64,000 nucleotides of DNA from SABI01 sp963663665 (GTDB taxonomy: Bacteria > Spirochaetota > Spirochaetia > Sphaerochaetales > Sphaerochaetaceae): contig CAXXKP010000001.1 in assembly GCA_963663665.2 (NCBI GenBank), forward strand, positions 372,001-436,000, in the 5' to 3' direction. The position numbers and the translations under genes are program-made. Below, one piece after another: positions 1-11,600 of this stretch; position 1 is the first letter of the stretch, and the number at the start of each line of letters is the position of its first letter. Below the pieces are notes generated by a model that saw only the letters and a list, made by a program, of their open reading frames with translations, ran no database searches and was not told the origin of the DNA.

Positions 1-152
1 GTCCCTGCTACTGTGATTACCTGGGAGAGTGGAATCTCTAAATCAGGGAGCATTGCTTGCACGATGAATGCTCCGACAACCATAAAACACCAAAACACGA
101 CTACCCATAAAGTTTTATGTTTAACTTTCCCATCTTCAGTTGTATATGCCAT
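1..152 (-). CDS. Small phage membrane protein (possible holin), 3'-truncated by window edge
   Basis: The first 50 or so residues are visible: a short polar N-terminus (MAYTTEDGKVKHK) followed by one hydrophobic helix and then a second mildly hydrophobic stretch. The ATG at 152 has a strong ribosome site (GGGGGA) inside the end of the preceding gene, and the two genes nearly overlap. A small membrane protein after the tail-fibre genes suits a lysis cassette, so a holin is possible, but the rest of the gene lies outside the window and no family signature is seen. Confidence 0.6.
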   Translation of the reverse strand, partial: MAYTTEDGKVKHKTLWVVVFWCFMVVGAFIVQAMLPDLEIPLSQVITVAG

Positions 153-153
153 A

Positions 154-516
154 TCATCCCCCTATTACTTTTATCCAGGTACTTATCAATACCCCAATAC
201 CTGTACCGAGTGAAACAAACGCAGCAATCCCCTTCCACCCCGATAGAAGTCCTTTCTTTGCACGTTCTTTTCTTTCTGCGACATCTGCAATATAAGGACA
301 CTGAGCAAGGTGGCCAGAGGTCTTGTACTCCTCTAGATCTTCTTTAACGAGCATAACAGTCCTGTGAGTCTCATCGATGCGATGACTCATACCGTTATGT
401 ATAGTCTTGTTTATGGATTTGATCTCTGCACTTTGAGTTGCTTGGTTTTCACTAATCTCTATAACTTTTACGAGCAACTGTTCTATCATGCCTCTCTGTG
501 TTGGTTGTTGTGCCAT
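154..516 (-). CDS. Phage hypothetical protein with coiled-coil N-terminus and C-terminal membrane anchor
   Basis: This 120-aa protein has a polar, heptad-like first half (about residues 10-65), a charged stretch containing one cysteine, and one hydrophobic segment at about residues 97-116 ending in a short WIKVIGG tail. The layout is that of a tail-anchored membrane protein. Similar small proteins sit in phage lysis regions (XhlA/hemolysin-like or spanin-like roles), but no diagnostic motif is visible. A strong GGAGGTGG ribosome site precedes the ATG, which overlaps the stop of the upstream gene (TAATG). Its position between fibre genes and another membrane protein supports a lysis or lysis-control role as an inference. 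Confidence 0.7.
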   Translation of the reverse strand: MAQQPTQRGMIEQLLVKVIEISENQATQSAEIKSINKTIHNGMSHRIDETHRTVMLVKEDLEEYKTSGHLAQCPYIADVAERKERAKKGLLSGWKGIAAFVSLGTGIGVLISTWIKVIGG

Positions 517-1076
517 TATTCCACCTCCATCACAAAGAGATTATTAGTTATTTGATAATCAAGTTCTATGTTCAAAATTATGTAGAAACACATCCTGCCG
601 TCTGCTTTATTTGAATAACAGAGAAGCTGTTCTGTTTGTTCCCATGATTTCCTAACTGTTTCGTACTCTCCATCCATAACCCTAAAAGAAGGAACATATA
701 TATCATCTGTGGACTTACGCATGTATGTTGAATTGTTATAACCTGTTAGAGCATCTCTGTTAATGTAATAACTTGCCACCTCTTCATTATGAGAATTATA
801 AGCATGGATAGTATTCTCTTCCTCATCTAAGTAGAAGTTCAGAACATCAAATTCGTAGTTCTTATCAAGAGCAATCTCCACATTAGAGTTCATCGTTATG
901 TAAAACTTCGCTACCTCATAGGATTGGCCAACGTAATCAAGCTGTACGACACTCAATCTTGGACTATCAAATGTATTGAATATGTCTTCTGCAATAGAAG
1001 GAATCTGAATACTTATATTATCTAGAGTATCTATTATTTTTTGTGTATCTATTTTACTTATCAATTCTTCTATCAT
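516..1076 (-). CDS. Phage hypothetical protein in tail-appendage cluster
   Basis: This 186-aa protein is acidic and rich in predicted beta strands after a helical start (MIEELISKIDTQKI). I do not recognise a family. It lies directly downstream of tail-fibre-like genes and is translated from an AGGAGA site with the same tight spacing, so it is probably a minor virion component or a fibre chaperone. It has no signal peptide and no membrane segment. It ends in VMEVE with its stop overlapping the next gene's start. Confidence 0.65.
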   Translation of the reverse strand: MIEELISKIDTQKIIDTLDNISIQIPSIAEDIFNTFDSPRLSVVQLDYVGQSYEVAKFYITMNSNVEIALDKNYEFDVLNFYLDEEENTIHAYNSHNEEVASYYINRDALTGYNNSTYMRKSTDDIYVPSFRVMDGEYETVRKSWEQTEQLLCYSNKADGRMCFYIILNIELDYQITNNLFVMEVE

Positions 1077-1084
1077 ACAATCTC

Positions 1085-1687
1085 CTATGTAAATGCTATT
1101 GCAGACTTCACACTAACCATTCTTTTAATCAAAGCAGATGTTATCTGAGTTCCTCTAAGCCCTGTTGTGGTGAGCCAACTATCTGTGAGTGTTAGAGAAA
1201 GAGAGGTGTTTAGATGCCACCGATAAGCATAATCGAGTGAACGTCCATAGATATATTTGCCTTGAACCGTAGAGTTGTACTGAGTATCTGCTCCAACATT
1301 GTAAACGTACAATCGTTCCGTTGTTCTGCTCCTCTCTCCCTCATAAGTATAAGCACGGAACGCAAACAAGAAAGAATCTGTACCATTATATTCGGCCCTC
1401 ACTGTTCCTGATGATGGCATTTGATTATTCCTCACCCTATACACGGTAGAAGAACTCTTACCAATATTTATCGAGTGAATCTGCACCCAAGATTGACTAG
1501 CTATTGAGTATCTCCAAAACTCACAGGTAACAGCAGGATGCTTTACCCATATGGAAGAAGCAGTCCCAGTTTCAACTTCCCACCAGATGGAATTACCAAA
1601 GGCATAAGACCAGTAAGCTGTACTAGTTTCCCCTGATACTGAGTAGGCTATTCCTGTTGTGTTTACTTGGTTGATTAAAGTACCCAT
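1085..1687 (-). CDS. Putative tail appendage protein, beta-rich
   Basis: This 200-aa protein is rich in Ser, Thr, Tyr and Trp and low in charge, typical of extracellular virion beta structures. It follows the collagen-like fibre gene with a TAATG stop/start overlap, so the two are translationally coupled. No enzymatic motif is seen. It may be a fibre tip or a receptor-binding accessory. The assignment rests on composition and position only. Confidence 0.65.
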   Translation of the reverse strand: MGTLINQVNTTGIAYSVSGETSTAYWSYAFGNSIWWEVETGTASSIWVKHPAVTCEFWRYSIASQSWVQIHSINIGKSSSTVYRVRNNQMPSSGTVRAEYNGTDSFLFAFRAYTYEGERSRTTERLYVYNVGADTQYNSTVQGKYIYGRSLDYAYRWHLNTSLSLTLTDSWLTTTGLRGTQITSALIKRMVSVKSAIAFT

Positions 1688-3477
1688 TAATTAAATACCG
1701 CCCCCCAAACATTACTTCCTGTTATGTTCGCAAAACCACCGATATTACCACCTCCATAGATATCACCAGCCATATTAATGTTTCTGATTTTCTTTGCTGC
1801 AGAACCTAGATCAGTACCGTCAGTAGTTATGTTTGATGTAGCATTTACAAAAGGAATAAGACTTTTTGATTTAACAGAATCTATATCTGACAGAATATTG
1901 AAACTTCCAGAAATGTTATAAAACCCTAGTGACGTCCCTTCGGCAGTAGCAAGGTGCATTTCAAGTGTTGGAGCGTTACTGAAAACTATAGAAAGAAAGT
2001 TGGGTGTTTTATAAAAAGAAGTTACTGTTTGTAAGTTCCCATTAACGTAAAAAGAACCAGTTATATTGGTAAGTGCATTATTCGGGTAAGATGATAATTG
2101 TGTTAGGAGCGAGTCTAAACCAACAAAATCTATGTGAGAACTTGAATTAAAAGTTACAGGAGAAGAAAAGGATACCGCTGTTGAGTAGAATGTGCCTTTC
2201 TTATAGATTTCCACCAAATTATACTCTGGATTGTCATATTGGAATTTACCAGTGAAATCATATGTTGCACTCATTTGGATTCTTGAGTTCATCACTAATG
2301 TTTCAGAACTATCACCAACAAACCTTACTACAACAACATCTGCCTCTTGTATTGTAAATGCTTTTGACCAAGCATCTGCTGTACTCCCACTATCGTAAAG
2401 TTTAAGCCATACCCTTGTGGAATTTATAAGTATTTCAAGTGTAGGGTTATTGCCATATGATTTAGAAAAAGAATCAATATAGATAGTAGCTGTTCCAGAA
2501 AATTTAGAAGTATGAGTCATTAAATCAACTGATGCACCTGATGCCAAATACATACTACAGTTATTTACTAAACAGCAATGAACAATTCCTCCATTTGCAA
2601 TATTAGACCAAAAATTAGAGGGAGTATTTGATGGTGTTCCTGCCAATGCTGTGTATAGCTCATCAGTACTCCACCTTGTCTTTGCAGGGATAGTTATTGG
2701 AGCTCCTGTCTTTGCTTCAACTGTTTCAAAAGAATCGTGTATCAATGAACCTTCAAAAGTTCCACCATAAACACGTAAATTATAAAAAACAGCGTTGACC
2801 GCTTTCATCATTTTTGTGACCGAATCTAGTAAATAACCATCAGTTGGGATACCACTAGAATCTTCTTCATAATCTGGAGACTCTACTCTATTTACAGTCA
2901 ATTTATCAACAAACGCTTTCAAAACTGCTATACTCTCAAAAACCTGTGTGATACCTAACGCAGCTGCCCACCTATTAATATCATTTACATCACCACTGTT
3001 TAAAATCTCCATGAATTTTGATATTTGAAATGATTGTGTTGTTTGAGGATTAAGAACCTCAGCATTATAAATAATTGAGTCTCTATTGAACCTTCCTATT
3101 ATATATGCGTTTGAATCGAGGATAGCAAAGGTGTTGTAATCCTTATACACAATATTTGAGTCATCAACAAACATTTTTGCAAATCGTACAGATGCAATCC
3201 AGTTAGGATTGAAAAGAATATATCCCTGTCCACTATTTGTTAGAGTAAGAGAATACTCTGGGACAGCATAACGAGATCCATCAATATAGATATAGCCAAT
3301 CGATGCCTGGAGGATTCCATCAGCATCATAACCTTTCAAAGAGAGAGTTGAACCAGAAACAATGAGTCCTAGAAATCCCGGAGTTCCTGCAGGGCCTTGA
3401 GCACCTGGTACCCCCGGAAGTCCTTGTTCTCCATCGAGTACATCTACTAATGTTATTTGTCCAATTGCAATTGCCAT
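1687..3477 (-). CDS. Tail fibre protein with short collagen-like repeat
   Basis: This 596-aa protein opens with a short conserved module (M-A-I-A-IGQIT) shared with the next gene upstream, then has a run of Gly-X-Y triplets at about residues 18-33 (GLPGVPGAQGPAG), a collagen-like trimerisation element common in phage fibres. The remainder is beta-rich with many Ser, Asn and Thr. The C-terminus is Gly-rich (GGGNIGGFANITG). The AAGGAG ribosome site is well placed for the ATG at 3477. It probably forms a trimeric receptor-binding fibre. The shared N-terminal module may be what attaches it to the virion. Confidence 0.8.
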   Translation of the reverse strand: MAIAIGQITLVDVLDGEQGLPGVPGAQGPAGTPGFLGLIVSGSTLSLKGYDADGILQASIGYIYIDGSRYAVPEYSLTLTNSGQGYILFNPNWIASVRFAKMFVDDSNIVYKDYNTFAILDSNAYIIGRFNRDSIIYNAEVLNPQTTQSFQISKFMEILNSGDVNDINRWAAALGITQVFESIAVLKAFVDKLTVNRVESPDYEEDSSGIPTDGYLLDSVTKMMKAVNAVFYNLRVYGGTFEGSLIHDSFETVEAKTGAPITIPAKTRWSTDELYTALAGTPSNTPSNFWSNIANGGIVHCCLVNNCSMYLASGASVDLMTHTSKFSGTATIYIDSFSKSYGNNPTLEILINSTRVWLKLYDSGSTADAWSKAFTIQEADVVVVRFVGDSSETLVMNSRIQMSATYDFTGKFQYDNPEYNLVEIYKKGTFYSTAVSFSSPVTFNSSSHIDFVGLDSLLTQLSSYPNNALTNITGSFYVNGNLQTVTSFYKTPNFLSIVFSNAPTLEMHLATAEGTSLGFYNISGSFNILSDIDSVKSKSLIPFVNATSNITTDGTDLGSAAKKIRNINMAGDIYGGGNIGGFANITGSNVWGAVFN

Positions 3478-3486
3478 TAGGACTCC

Positions 3487-4482
3487 TTAGCTTACTGTAC
3501 AAATGAAAGTGGAGCGTGCTGTAACGTCAGAAGAACCCACAGCCTTAGTTTTTCCTGTGCCAAAAGATGTAGAAGTGCCTGCTGAATCTACCTTTGCCCA
3601 AGTGTAAGTATAAGTACTTCCTGCAGCGTCTATTTCTACCCCGTTCTGATATAGGTGTGCTGTAAGATCTGTTGAAATAACCCCATTCTTAAATATCTCA
3701 CCACTTGATGACTTTATTACTACTTGAATAGGATCGTTGAAATCAAGAACCGTTACAGGATCAGAGGTATATGTATCAGCGACCACACTATCAGAGATGA
3801 TTACGCGGAACTGCTGCATACTATCTACAGAAGCTTGAGTAACCGTATAGTTGACAGCTGTAGCACCACTAATATTAGTCCACGTTGCTCCTATGAGTTT
3901 CTGCCAAACATACGTGAGACTTGTTGTATCTTGAGTAGCTCCTCTGTACAATTTTGCTGACAGAACTATTGAAGCAGGAAGCCCATTCTTAAAAGCAAAC
4001 CCAGGGTTCGCTGTTACCTCAGCGATGGCAACGTTATTCCCATCTGTGACCTTATTGAAAGTCACACTATTCTTGTACGTTAAATCTAGCCCCGTTGTCG
4101 GATCTGTGTACACGATAGTACAAATATACTCGATTGAGAATTTAGTTGCTGAGAAAGGCTGAGAGGAGACTGTAAGAGCCTTCGGATAAGAGGCACTCAT
4201 TGTTTCTCCTGTTGAAAGATTTTGCTCACTAGACTGCGTGTTATCTTTCCTTTTCCATGCAACACTTTTAACGTTGGTGCCTGCCAACATAATGTCAGTC
4301 GCACTCCCTGCTTTGAAAAGACTTGGTGTTAACACCAAACTTGAAGCGGTAAAATCAGGGTTGTATATCTCATTGTTGCCATCATATTTTACTGATTTTG
4401 TGTGATTCGATGAGATGTATCCTGTTAAGGTTACTGCATCATTGAAATCCATGATCGTAATTTGACCAATTGATACTGCCAT
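3487..4482 (-). CDS. Tail appendage protein with Ig-like repeats
   Basis: This 331-aa protein starts with the same module as the downstream fibre (SIGQITIMDFND, a motif type common in phage host-specificity proteins), and continues with two or more Ig-like beta domains. Repeated pairs such as YTWAKVDS and YVWQKLIG, each followed by a T-V-x-S-DV or Q-A-S-V-D segment, mark the repeats. It ends with a strand rich in Thr and Cys (STFICTVS). The upstream gene ends with a similar strand (RSNFFCDLLV), so the two proteins share domain types. It probably forms part of the distal tail or fibre shaft. Confidence 0.75.
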   Translation of the reverse strand: MAVSIGQITIMDFNDAVTLTGYISSNHTKSVKYDGNNEIYNPDFTASSLVLTPSLFKAGSATDIMLAGTNVKSVAWKRKDNTQSSEQNLSTGETMSASYPKALTVSSQPFSATKFSIEYICTIVYTDPTTGLDLTYKNSVTFNKVTDGNNVAIAEVTANPGFAFKNGLPASIVLSAKLYRGATQDTTSLTYVWQKLIGATWTNISGATAVNYTVTQASVDSMQQFRVIISDSVVADTYTSDPVTVLDFNDPIQVVIKSSSGEIFKNGVISTDLTAHLYQNGVEIDAAGSTYTYTWAKVDSAGTSTSFGTGKTKAVGSSDVTARSTFICTVS

Positions 4483-4484
4483 TT

Positions 4485-5600
4485 CTAGCTCCTTTTAACG
4501 AGTAAGTCACAGAAGAAATTACTTCTTCCTACAACGTCCTCTTGTGTTATCGTTATAACTTTTCCACCAGTTGAATAATGTGCTGAGTTCCATACTGAAT
4601 CTTGATAGGAGTCATTAGACGATCTTCTCCATCTAAAGTCCTCATCAGAAAATAGGCCTGTGATCTCTTCGCCACCTTGCCATACTTTGACTTCGAGTGT
4701 TGTTGAGAATCCTTGTCCCATTCGGAATACTGTTCCACTATTTGATATAACTTGAGTCTGATACGCATCTTCTCCAGCAGGTCCAGGAACCTCTTCTGAT
4801 AGAGCAATAAACCCTGTTTTCGAGAAATACATCGTCTCACTGTATTGAAAATAGAATTTACACATGAACGAAGCCGATCGATAAACAAGATCATCAACTG
4901 AAACGGAAAGAGTCTTTCCAGAAACCATACCATCACGCCATAAGGAGTCAGCCACCCTATCTTCCGAGACTCGTTCCCATGTAAAACAAACATCGTCATA
5001 TTCATTCGTGACATCCTCTCCTTCACGCAAAAGCATAGCGGAAAGAATCGTCGGAGTGTTGTCAATTGGCACAGTTACGCCTTTGGTACTGGAGATTGTT
5101 ACTTCGAACTTAATACGGTTATCAAGACCTCCTATAAGGCCTGTAGTAAATCGAAAGAACTGCTCCTCTAACAATGAACTCTTATCGTAATAATCTTGAA
5201 ACAGTCCCAGTAATTCATCATGTGAATCAATCTCGGTTGCTGTATCCATTGAAGTAAAGAAATCTAATAAATAATCCTTTAAATCAATGAAAGCCGTGAG
5301 ATATTCGATATAAAGAGTCTGTTCTGTAACCTCATATTCTTCTGCTTTTGAGACAATTACTGAATGATTAGAGACAATGATATTGTATTCTTTCTTTAAT
5401 GAAGTCTTCTCTGAAGGAGAGATAATATCATCAGATCCAATTAAAGCAATCTGTGCCTGGATTAAAGAAGTATCACGCTTGAACAACTGCGCATCGAGTT
5501 GTTGCTTAAAAGCAGTAACTGTATCTTTCTTAGATCCTTTGAGCTCTATTATTTCATCTATGATTAATGATTGTCCTGCCTGATTAAATTGATTACTCAT
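4485..5600 (-). CDS. Tail fibre/host-specificity protein
   Basis: This 371-aa protein is translated from the ATG at 5600, which overlaps the stop of the giant gene by 8 nt and has a GGGAGAA site upstream. An open frame extends further back to 5723 but only inside the giant gene. The N-terminal third is helical and contains DDIISPSEKTSLKKEY, a linker type widespread in phage tail-tip and fibre proteins. It is followed by Ig-like domains with a W-E-R / W-R-R core and a C-terminal Cys-containing strand. It is probably the adaptor that connects fibres to the tail. Confidence 0.78.
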   Translation of the reverse strand: MSNQFNQAGQSLIIDEIIELKGSKKDTVTAFKQQLDAQLFKRDTSLIQAQIALIGSDDIISPSEKTSLKKEYNIIVSNHSVIVSKAEEYEVTEQTLYIEYLTAFIDLKDYLLDFFTSMDTATEIDSHDELLGLFQDYYDKSSLLEEQFFRFTTGLIGGLDNRIKFEVTISSTKGVTVPIDNTPTILSAMLLREGEDVTNEYDDVCFTWERVSEDRVADSLWRDGMVSGKTLSVSVDDLVYRSASFMCKFYFQYSETMYFSKTGFIALSEEVPGPAGEDAYQTQVISNSGTVFRMGQGFSTTLEVKVWQGGEEITGLFSDEDFRWRRSSNDSYQDSVWNSAHYSTGGKVITITQEDVVGRSNFFCDLLVKRS

Positions 5601-8600
5601 ACCATTTCTCCCATAGATCTCCATAAGAAGAGCCAAACATCTCAAATGGATTTTCTGTTTTAACACTCTTAATAACTCGGTTGATAAATGCTGTAGGGAG
5701 TCCTCCAATTGATCCAGCTCCATCTAATACATCCCAAGCTCTATCAGATATCTTGTCCAAGTCTGTCCAATCAGCTCCCAGCATCCTACCAAAGGAGGAA
5801 GGAAGATCTACAAGATCTCCACCATATGACCATCCAGAGATTCCTTGTCCCACATCTCCTCCAATAACTGGCAGTGAGTAACTTGCGATCATCTTCATCA
5901 TTTCATTACGAATTCTCTCCCAATAAGAGTCATCATCTTCTCCGTCCTTCCTAAAAGCGACTCCAGAGACCAACATGATCATCGCTCCAGAGATTGCCAT
6001 ATTTGTAACAATCCCAAACAGCTTTCTTAGTTCTTTAGGATCCTTTGTCGCCATGTAAGCCTTTGCACTTGTGGGAAGATCATACCAAACCATATTTACG
6101 TATTGGAAAAGCTGGTTTGAAAACAGAAGGGCTGTACGTACCCAAGGGTTCTTTTTTCGTTGTAAGGAAGATAAGTCATTCGCAATCGATGTTGGTTGTG
6201 TCTCACTTATAAGCTGAGTTGCTCTGAACGCAGCTTCCTTCTTAAGAGCTTCCCCACTTAGTTTTTGTGGATTTCTTCTTAAGTATGTATCGTAAGAAGC
6301 AAGCCACAAAGTATTGACTGCTGCTTGGTCCATCATCTGGATTCCCTTCATTCCAATATTTTCATTAAATGCTTGAACCTTTCGACCAAGGAATGAATCA
6401 AAATCTGAAGCATTATATTTTTCCACCTCAATTGAGATTGATCTCTTAAGCATGTAAGGACTCATCTCATGAATAAACTTAACTGTCTCTGCATGTGTTT
6501 TAGGATTAGAGAGTCTTAGAGCTACATTGGTTAATTCAACAGCTCCAACATCCCCTCTTAGTGCTGCACTAAATGAAGGTAGTTGCTTGAGCATTGTGAG
6601 GAAGTTTAATGATAGAGCAGCAACAGCTGCATTAGAAATAATCTTACTACCGATTCTTTCAATATCATCTAGGATGACTTGTGGAGATCCCACATCATTC
6701 ACATACTCTTGGACGGTATTCATGAATTTAGGGCCATAGTTCATCTCAATGATTCGACCTACAGCTCCTTTAGTAAGAAGGTAGTTCATATCTCTTACCC
6801 AGGAAGCCCATTGAACAAAGTGTTCTTGCTTCTTCACCTGTGATGTAAATGTGTGGGTTACATTTAATTTTAGTGGGTAGATTGCATGAGGATTGACTAC
6901 TTTTGTGAAGTCTTTATCAACATATCTAATCTTTGACCCTTGTGGGCCAACAAGGAGATCTGTCTTCCCTTCATCGACTTTTCCGTCAGCCACGAATGTG
7001 AAATACCTTTGCCTTCTGCCGAGGTTACGATTATAGACATCCACATAAGTCTTATTCATCCTCTCCCATACTTCATCTCCACCCAAGTTATCGAGCATGT
7101 AATCTCCCCAGGCTTTTTCATCTTCTGTGAGAGATCCGATAGCTTTTGCAAGATCGAGTGGAGAAATGTTGTTACCTCTGTTATGAACAAGTTTTTGAGT
7201 TCCCAATTCATTTTGAGAGTAAACGTATAACCCTATAACCTCTCCTTTTGAAAGAGTTTTCTTTTGACCAGAAGTAGTAGTGTATCCAAAAGAATCTTTC
7301 GCTAATAGATCTGATGTAATCTTGAGTTCTTTCATCCTTTCATCAGCTTCAGTAAGTCGTCTATAAGACTCTCTGAGCTCTTCGGTCATCTTCTCGTAGG
7401 CTTCTCTTACAAATAACTGATAAGCTACACCTTCTTTGTTACCATCAAGCATTCGTGATATTCGTTGCATCTTGCCTATTGAAGATCTAACAGTATTGAA
7501 TATCGCATTAAAAATGTTCTCGTCGTATGTGTCTCGATTTGTAGTGAGGTCATCGATAATATCGTTCATGATAGAGCCGTACCCAACACCCATTTCAGGC
7601 ATAGATCCGTATTGCTGTTTGTACATCTGAGCAGAGATGTTCTGAAGTTTATTCATTCTCTCTACTTTTTTCTGCTCAAGCATGACCTTGGCATCTGCTC
7701 TCATTAGCTGTGCAGCTTCATAGAGGACCTCTAAATCTCCTAAAGACCATTGAGTAATCTTCTTCCCTTGTTGCACCCATCTGAGTTGTTCCTCTACAAT
7801 GTATTGGCTCATCTGCTGAGGGAGAGGCTTGAATTCCCCTGGTCTCTGGTCTTGCTCGAAAAGAGAATGGATTGCATTAAATACCTCTTCGAAAGAGGCA
7901 TCGATTGAATCAGAATTGAATACCACTGTTGCTAATATTTTCTTATGCAATTTTTCAAGCTTTTCTTTCAAAGCTCTAGTCTCAATTCTATTCTTAAGAG
8001 TAGTTACCTTGTTTGTTAAGGATCTCACATTCTCATTAGCTTCGGTTAGTTGTGTCCTTAGATCTTTAACTCGAGCCCGTCTTTCTTCCAGAGCCTTCCC
8101 TAATGAATTCCCAAGTTGTCTTGCCTCTGAATACTTCTTCTTTTCTTCTTTCAATTCTTTCGCATATAGATTCCTATCTGCTTGAGCAGTTCTAAGCTGG
8201 TTCTCTAATTTTTTAATATCAGAATCTTTTTCAACTCCAAGCTTTTTAAGTTCTGCATTTGCTTGTTGTTCCATGGCATAGACTCCAGCATGGGTGGACA
8301 ACTTCTCTCGAGCATTGTATCGTTCTCTCTTATCTGTCGAGGTTCTAAGGTATTCAGCTGCTTGACGGTTAGTCATTCCATTAAGAAGAACTGGTTCATT
8401 AAGAGCTTCTTCCAACTCTTCACCTAGAGCATCATAGTAAGCATCTCTGCCAGCATCACTAGAAGAGATATATCCTTTCATCTCCTGTACTCTTTCTCTC
8501 GCTCCATCAACAACTTGCATTGCCTTTCTGTAAGGTCTAGGATTCGCTGTGATAAGAGCTCTAGCCTCTTGAAGTTCTTCGGCTGTTGAGTCTGCACTCA

Positions 8601-11600
8601 ATCTTTTGACTTTAGTAGAGACCCCTTTGAAAGAACCCCAATGATAACGAACAAATCGTCCGTCATAATTCCTTCTATTATTCGGGTTGCCTCTAGTGTC
8701 AACGTCCTCATAGCCTCTAAGATCTTTGCCAAGAGCAATAAGTGCTTTATCTGTTCCAGTATTTAATCGCACGAATTGTGCATCTTTATCTTTTGGATCT
8801 TGAATTCTAGCGTAAGCATGGATTCGCTTGAACCATTGGTCATCATTCAAAGCCCACTCGTAGCTACCGAGCTCAATATTTGCTTTTATGTATTCGAGAA
8901 ACTCGTCTGTATCTGAATAGTTTTTAGCTTCCTCTAGTAAAGAAGGATTATCTTTGAGGTGAGCTCTGAATGCAATTTCATCATCAGCCCATTCTTCTCC
9001 AGCATATTCTTCTAATACGTCTTGAGGAATATAGAAGAAGTTTTCAACTGCTGTTTTGACTTCATCTTTTCTAATATCTAAGAGTTGTTGTTTTGCTTGA
9101 GGGGAGAGTTGGTATAATACCGCCTCTCTTATTGATTCTTGAGATCTTCTGGTAATTGAGCTAAGATTTCTGGATGACTCTTCATTATCTCGTATTCCTC
9201 TCCATCCACTCCGAATATCAACATCTCGAGATAATTCTCCCTCGTATATGGAAGATTCCTGCTGTGCAACATTCTCATTACCACTGGGTCTATATCTGAA
9301 TTCATTGATAATTTGCTCTCTTCCATTTTCAGTCTCCCATTTTTCTATTGCAATATCATTATACTTCTTATTCTTCTTGTTATCAAACATATTCATAGCA
9401 CCAACCCATGTGATGCTTTGCATTTCTCTTGGTAATATTCCTACTTGAGAAGCTGCTCTTCGCATAGCATCTTGTAGAATTGGACTCAATCCACTTAAAC
9501 CTTTATCAGCATTACTACCAGACCCGACACCGCCAAAGACGGCATTGACCTCAGGAGATGATGTACCAAGAGGTCTTAGGAAAGCTCCTGCTGTTGCATG
9601 CGTATCTATTGTGTTCTCACCTCTTCCAGACCAGGGCATTACGATATTGTTGTAGAATGATCTTACTTTATGTTCTCTACCCAACTCCTTTGATATATTT
9701 TTAAGAGAATCATTTCGATACGTAGATACTGCTTTTTCAATTGATCTAAATGACTGCCATACCATCGAACTCTTGTTACCACTCTTTGTAGTCGAGTATC
9801 CAGAAAAAGTACCATTAGGCAATGCTATACGAAATGCTCTTGTATTGTGAGCTTCATCATAAGCTCTTACATAATATGCTGCTTCTTCGTTAGTAAGTTC
9901 TGACAGTTTCCGTCCACGAATCTTGTCTACAATACTAAGATCAGATCCCTTTTCGTTTAGATATCTTATAAGCCAACTTAGTGAAGATTCATCAAGTTCT
10001 TGATCTTCCATGGCGTACATTATATCTGTCAGTCTTGCCGCCATAGAAAGGTTTTGATTCCAATCTTTACCAGGAGACATTACAGCTATTACAGCTGCCA
10101 TACTTTTCGTATTTTTGCGAACTCTCTGTCCCATCTGAGTTGCGATTAAATGAGCGCCATCATACCAAACTTTTGCAAATTCTCTGTCTTTTGCAGGAAT
10201 GGAATTATATATTGCAATAAGGTTATCTGACATCCAGTCTATAACTCTATTAAGATATTTTTCTGCTGTTTCCCCAGACATTCTTTTCAACTTTGTGAAA
10301 GATTCAAGGGTCTTTGCAAACTGCTCATCTTTCCCAGCTTTTATAACTGTATCCAATCCAGTTGCCCCAGGGTCTGAATATGTGATATCAGCATTCTTCC
10401 CCCAAGGAACTCTTACTGAAACTCGAGGGTCTTCATTTAACTTTTCTTGGAAAAGAGCTACACCCTTGGGGGTGTACGCATCCATTCTTTCCTTGATGAA
10501 AATCTGATTATTACTAAATGCCGCATAAACAGTCGCTTTAATACCATTTGGGAAAGGAGTATCAGCTATGTCATGAACGATGAGACCGTCATATCCCCCA
10601 AATTGAGCAGAAACATAAGCATCATCAAGATTTTTCCAAGACCTATCTGTTGTTGATATCTCATATGGTCTCTCCATGTTTAAATAAGCAGAGACAATCT
10701 TACTTCCATGTGGAGCCTTTTTCCTCCATCTAGATTCTTTTGCTTTCAAGTTTTTATATTCACGCTTGAACTCAGGAGAATCCCATTCTTTTATAGGATA
10801 TCTGTTATAAAGATCTTTAAATTGATTATTTATTGGTTCCATGAACTTGATATACTCAGGGTTCTTAAAATAGTTTGTATAATCCATCGCCATTTCTGTT
10901 GCAGAGGAAAACCATATTGCACCTCTGCTCATTCCAGCCCCAAGATTTGAATTTATCTTTTCTGGGAGGAAATCGGTAAAGTCAAAAGGAGTTCCATGAT
11001 AAACTAGTAGAGGGTTCCCATCTGGATCAACAACCTTCGTGTTCCCTAAATTCTTATTAAATTCATCAGATCCAACAGGTGGGGCTGTCTGGAATAGGAC
11101 AGGCGACTCTATCTTAATATTATCTGGATTAAATATTACGTAGTTAACATCCGTGCTACTCTCGCTTCCTGATTGATCTTTAGCAGGATAAGAGAAGCCA
11201 TTAATACCAATACTGTCAAAAAATTCACTAGTAGCTTTTTTATTATCTAAGTTATCTTCCATCGCCCCTGAGATAATCCCGTAAATTGTTCCAGCATTCA
11301 TATCGGGTGAAAGAGAATCTACAAGATCATCTATATAACCTTCATTCTCCTGCTCTATTCCAAGAGCCTCCAAAGAAGCTATCAGATTCGTATAGTCATT
11401 TTCAGAAAGCTTTTCGTAATATTCGAGGATATTCAAATCATCCGAAAACTCTGTGTTGTACACATTGCCAAAAGTTTTGTAATTTGCATCTTTAAAATAT
11501 TGGATAGCACGTTCATCAGCTTCACTCTCTCTAAGTCGCTCAAGAACCATTTCTCTTGTGTCGTGCATCATGAGCATCTCTATTCCCTCTAAAACAGAGT

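Noticed and set aside
1..516. Firm holin or spanin calls for the two small membrane proteins
   Set aside because: Membrane segments are visible but no family motif; one gene is cut by the window edge and no endolysin is visible.
4553..5065. 170-codon minus-strand ORF inside the fibre gene
   Set aside because: It overlaps the real frame fully, has a basic and Cys-rich random composition and no ribosome site.
1085..5600. Diversity-generating retroelement (as in Bordetella phage BPP-1, whose capsid type this phage shares)
   Set aside because: No reverse transcriptase gene and no template/variable repeat pair was seen in the window. It could lie further left.
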